Shown: positions 7,268-9,222 of the stretch, one piece after another
How the letters are laid out: each line of letters opens with the position of its first letter
How positions within the stretch are numbered: the stretch's first letter is position 1
Origin: an uncultured Flavobacteriaceae bacterium
Lineage (GTDB): Bacteria > Bacteroidota > Bacteroidia > Flavobacteriales > Flavobacteriaceae
Direction of reading: 5' to 3'
Length of the DNA stretch: 9,222 bases
Assembly: GCA_913020685.1 (NCBI GenBank)
Contig: CAJWAY010000043.1
Location: 1-9,222 of the forward strand
Translations under genes and position numbers: made by a program
The notes under the pieces: model-generated
Database searches by the model: none
The model's input: the letters and a program-made list of their open reading frames with translations, nothing else
What the model was told of the DNA's origin: nothing

Positions 7268-8118
7268 TATAATACAATTTTTTCTATAGGACATACCAGG
7301 ATATCTTCGGCTCCTGTGGCTTTCAACTCATCAATGACATCCCAAAATGAGGTCTCGTCAATTACAGAGTGTAGGGAGGACCAACCCTCTTGAGCCAGAG
7401 GTAATACTGTTGGGCTTTTCAATACAGGTAATATATCACTTATCAGATCAATTTTGTCATTGGGCGCATTTAAAAGAATGTATTTTGATCTTTTTGCACG
7501 AATGACCGTACTCAAGCGAAAAAGTAATTTCTGAACAATTTCAAGCTTTTCTGTTGACAAATTTGGTGATTGAACCAACACAGCTTGAGATTCCAGAATT
7601 TTAGCAACTTCCTTGAGATTATTCTTAAATAAAGTACTCCCACTAGATACGATATCGCAAATGGCATCTGCCAAACCTATATTGGGGGCAATTTCAACGG
7701 AACCATTAATAATGTGTAAATCTGCCGAAATACCATTTTCCATCAGAAATTGATTGACGGTATTGGGATAAGAGGTAGCGATGCGCTTCCCATTAAGTTC
7801 TTGAATACCATTGAAATCTACTTCTTTGGGAATAGCAATAGATACTCGACATTTAGAAAAACCCAAATTTTCAATAATGGTCAAGTCCTTTCCTTTTTCA
7901 TGGATCAGGTTTTCACCTATGATCGCCAAGTCTACCACCCCATCTCTGAGGTACTGGGGAATATCGCCATTTCTCAGATAAAGTACTTCCATAGGGAAAT
8001 TTCTAGCAGAGGCTTTGAGCTGGTCTTTACCATTGTCAATAGAAATACCACATTTCTTGAGTATACTCAATGACTCTTCGTTGAGCCTTCCTGATTTTTG
8101 AATCGCAATTTTAATCAT
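7267..8118 (-). CDS. hisG: HisG: ATP phosphoribosyltransferase, long form
   Basis: HisG catalyses the first committed step, joining ATP and PRPP to give phosphoribosyl-ATP, and is the enzyme normally inhibited by histidine. The 283-residue length and C-terminal segment (about 211-283) mark the long form, whose extra ACT-like domain binds histidine; the short form needs HisZ, and none is seen here. The catalytic part (about 1-210) begins IKIAIQKSGRL and has the PRPP-binding loop DAICDIVSSGSTL at 151-163. It is the first gene of the operon. Its ATG is 20 bases after the T run of the leader terminator, preceded by an A-rich stretch (AAAAAAATATTTACA) rather than a Shine-Dalgarno sequence, as is common in Bacteroidota. 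Its expression is probably set by the attenuator at 8138-8244. Confidence 0.97.
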   Translation of the reverse strand: MIKIAIQKSGRLNEESLSILKKCGISIDNGKDQLKASARNFPMEVLYLRNGDIPQYLRDGVVDLAIIGENLIHEKGKDLTIIENLGFSKCRVSIAIPKEVDFNGIQELNGKRIATSYPNTVNQFLMENGISADLHIINGSVEIAPNIGLADAICDIVSSGSTLFKNNLKEVAKILESQAVLVQSPNLSTEKLEIVQKLLFRLSTVIRAKRSKYILLNAPNDKIDLISDILPVLKSPTVLPLAQEGWSSLHSVIDETSFWDVIDELKATGAEDILVCPIEKIVL

Positions 8119-8137
8119 TGTAAATATTTTTTTATAT

Positions 8138-8165
8138 AAAAAAACCCGTTTGATATCAAACGGGT
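8138..8165 (-). terminator. Leader terminator (attenuator hairpin) of the his operon
   Basis: Bases 8144-8165 are a perfect 22-base palindrome with arms ACCCGTTTGAT and ATCAAACGGGT, so on the minus strand they form a stem of 8-9 bp with a short central loop. A run of T follows at once (8138-8144), the classic form of an intrinsic terminator. There is no T run on the other side, so it acts only toward hisG. It lies between the leader peptide and hisG, so it would stop transcription before the operon unless it is prevented from folding. Confidence 0.9.
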
Positions 8166-8220
8166 CTTCAGTATAGTCAATACAAGTTCTCTACCACATT
8201 TGATCGGCTGAAAGAAAGTG
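8155..8220 (-). promoter_or_regulatory. Alternative RNA pairings of the his attenuator (antiterminator)
   Basis: The end of the leader frame, 8193-8204 (RNA AUCAAAUGUGGU), can pair with the whole 5' arm of the terminator, 8155-8165 (ACCCGUUUGAU). This gives 11 pairs with one G-U and one bulged U, and would leave the 3' arm free, blocking termination. The same segment (8195-8201, AAAUGUG) can instead pair with 8215-8220 (CACUUU), which includes the last His codon. A ribosome stalled at the His codons would cover 8215-8220 and leave 8193-8204 free to form the antiterminator. A ribosome reaching the stop codon would cover 8193-8204, so the terminator forms. The pairings were found by eye, not by an energy calculation. 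Confidence 0.7.
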
Positions 8221-8244
8221 TATATGATGATTTAATGTTTTCAC
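8191..8244 (-). CDS. hisL: His operon leader peptide
   Basis: An 18-codon frame starting with GTG encodes MKTLNHHIHFLSADQMW and a TAG stop. Codons 6, 7 and 9 are His (CAT CAT ATA CAC), a density unlikely by chance just upstream of a his operon. The peptide itself probably has no function; its translation would report on charged tRNA-His. The His codons lie about 13 bases before the 5' arm of the antiterminator, the right spacing for a stalled ribosome to leave that arm free. The stop codon overlaps the end of that arm, so a ribosome there would mask it. No ATG start is available in this frame upstream; GTG is the best candidate. It has no resemblance that I can see to the enterobacterial hisL peptide beyond the His cluster. 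Confidence 0.8.
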   Translation of the reverse strand: MKTLNHHIHFLSADQMW

Positions 8245-8248
8245 AAAG

Positions 8249-8280
8249 CAAATATAATAATTTTTTTTATGAGATTTCAA
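8249..8280 (-). promoter_or_regulatory. Bacteroidota-type promoter of the his operon
   Basis: On the minus strand TTG at 8278-8280 (the -33 element) is followed after 21 bases by TATATTTG at 8249-8256, an exact match to the TAnnTTTG -7 element of Bacteroidota housekeeping promoters. Between them is a long A run. The -33 element begins 8 bases after the stop of the prohibitin gene. Transcription should start about 4-6 bases after the final G, near 8243-8245, which is at the GTG of the leader peptide. Confidence 0.75.
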
Positions 8281-8287
8281 ATCATTT

Positions 8288-9106
8288 TTATTGACCTCCT
8301 AAGATTAGGGGCATACCATCCTCACCACTACCAATAACAATAACCTTTGCGTTAGGAGAGGTCGACAAAGCCTTAGTGGCCTCAATTCCTTTCTCTTTAA
8401 GAATCATTTTGGTGATAGATGCGCCAAGAATCCTGTTAGCTCTTGCCTTACCTTCGGCGTCTATTCTTTGCTTTTCAGCTTCTTGCTTAGCTTTTTCTAA
8501 ACGGAATTCATATTCAAGAGACTCCTGTTCTTGAATTAATTTTCTCTCAATCCCTTCTTTTATAGCAGGTGGAAGTGAAACATCTCTAACTAAAACAGCA
8601 TTAACTTGAATATGTTGGTTTTCAACGACCTTTTGAGTTTCCTCATATATTTCATTTTGAATTGCATCTCTTTTAGTTGAGTACAACTGCTCTGGCGTGT
8701 AGCGTCCTACAACACTTCGAGCCACTGCTCTAATCTGCGGTATCAGTACAATATTAACGTAATTCTCGCCTTTGGTTTTGTGCAACAAGCCCAACTCGTC
8801 GTAAACAGGCTGATACAACACGGATACATCAAGTGATATTTCCAAACCATTAGAGGACAAAACTTGCATATTCCCTTCGAAGAATTCTTGCTGCTTTACA
8901 TTGTAAACATAAACCTTATTCCAAGGAGCTATAATATTAAAACCCTCCGATAGTGGTGCTTCGTCAGTGACCACACCTTTTCCAAAGGTTCTAAACAATA
9001 CTCCCGCCTCACCATATCCAATATTAATTGAAGATTTAGAGACAAAAATTATAAGCACAAAGGCTAATAAAATGATAGGTAATCCAATTTTAGGTAGTTT
9101 TTGCAT
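8288..9106 (-). CDS. Prohibitin-family (PHB/SPFH domain) membrane protein
   Basis: The 272-residue protein has an N-terminal membrane segment at about 7-23 (LPKIGLPIILLAFVLIIFV), then a PHB/SPFH domain at about 27-190. A charged, probably coiled-coil helix follows at about 180-225, rich in Glu, Lys, Gln and Ala. The stretch RSVVGRYTPEQLYSTKRDAIQ (130-150, shown in part by YTPEQLYS) is characteristic of prohibitins. Such proteins form large ring-shaped complexes at membranes and in bacteria often regulate the FtsH protease, as HflK-HflC do; whether this one does is not shown. It is closer in length and motifs to prohibitin than to a HflK/HflC pair, and no second copy is next to it. It starts 12 bases after the upstream FabG-like gene and is probably co-transcribed with it. 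No clear terminator separates it from the his promoter. Confidence 0.88.
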   Translation of the reverse strand: MQKLPKIGLPIILLAFVLIIFVSKSSINIGYGEAGVLFRTFGKGVVTDEAPLSEGFNIIAPWNKVYVYNVKQQEFFEGNMQVLSSNGLEISLDVSVLYQPVYDELGLLHKTKGENYVNIVLIPQIRAVARSVVGRYTPEQLYSTKRDAIQNEIYEETQKVVENQHIQVNAVLVRDVSLPPAIKEGIERKLIQEQESLEYEFRLEKAKQEAEKQRIDAEGKARANRILGASITKMILKEKGIEATKALSTSPNAKVIVIGSGEDGMPLILGGQ

Positions 9107-9118
9107 AATAAATGATTT

Positions 9119-9222
9119 TTAAGTTAGCATTCCCCCATCTACTTGGAGGACTTGACCGGTTATATAGTTTGATAAATCTGATGCCAAAAATAAACAAGCA
9201 TTGGCAACATCTAATGGTGATC
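9119..9222 (-). CDS. FabG-like short-chain dehydrogenase, C-terminal end only
   Basis: The last 33 codons plus a TAA stop are visible; the rest lies beyond the right edge. The sequence reads SPLDVANACLFLASDLSNYI, then TGQVLQVDGGMLT. The pattern of an ANxxLFLASD helix followed by ITGQVLxVDGGM is the conserved C-terminus of classical short-chain dehydrogenases/reductases, including 3-oxoacyl-ACP reductase (FabG). The catalytic Ser-Tyr-Lys and the NAD(P)-binding glycine motif are outside the window, so the substrate cannot be decided: it may be FabG itself or another SDR such as a sugar or acetoacetyl-CoA reductase. It lies 12 bases upstream of the prohibitin gene. Confidence 0.82.
   Translation of the reverse strand, partial: SPLDVANACLFLASDLSNYITGQVLQVDGGMLT

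Noticed and set aside
7268..7294. Longer hisD start at the ATG at 7294
   Set aside because: It adds nine residues that overlap hisG and are unlike the HisD family; the ATG at 7267 sits in a TAATG junction and gives the normal N-terminus.
1037..8118. A new defence or mobile system in the window
   Set aside because: No transposase, integrase, nuclease, repeat array or attachment site is seen; the window is housekeeping DNA with an intact biosynthetic operon.
8138..8244. T-box or small-molecule riboswitch before hisG
   Set aside because: The region is too short for a T-box and has no T-box sequence or specifier stem. The His-rich frame and overlapping pairings explain it better.
8264..8285. 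Small inverted repeat after the prohibitin gene as its terminator
   Set aside because: The stem is only about 4-5 bp with a tiny loop, and the following run on the minus strand is A, not T.

Overview
The window looks like chromosomal DNA from a Bacteroidota bacterium, most likely a flavobacterium. The DNA is AT-rich. The one clear promoter has the Bacteroidota form (TTG, then TAnnTTTG). Start codons are preceded by A-rich stretches rather than Shine-Dalgarno sequences. The protein sequences (fused HisB, fused HisIE, a DUF885 lipoprotein) also fit. Every gene I can support is on the minus strand, so transcription runs from right to left.

Layout from the upstream side (right) to the downstream side (left): the last 33 codons of a FabG-like short-chain dehydrogenase (9119-9222); a 272-residue membrane-anchored prohibitin-family protein (8288-9106); a short regulatory region (8138-8280); and a complete eight-gene histidine operon, hisG-hisD-hisC-hisB-hisH-hisA-hisF-hisIE (1037-8118). 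After the operon comes a 400-base gene-free stretch with several stem-loops (636-1036), then the first 211 codons of a DUF885 lipoprotein that runs off the left edge.

The eight his genes encode all ten steps from PRPP and ATP to histidine, because HisB, HisIE and HisD each do more than one step. Genes overlap or are separated by 0-3 bases except for an 88-base gap between hisC and hisB. Catalytic residues are present in every enzyme, so the pathway looks functional. HisG is the long form with its own C-terminal domain, so no HisZ partner is needed.

The most interesting part is the unannotated region before hisG. It holds a promoter, a 17-residue leader peptide (VKTLNHHIHFLSADQMW, read as M at position 1) with three His codons within four positions, and a perfect palindrome followed by a T run. 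The end of the leader reading frame can pair with the whole 5' arm of that terminator, and the last His codon lies in a segment that can pair with the same region. This is the logic of a classical ribosome-dependent his attenuator, in a phylum where such systems are much less studied than in enterobacteria. The leader's GTG start lies almost exactly at the expected transcription start, which suggests a leaderless leader peptide.
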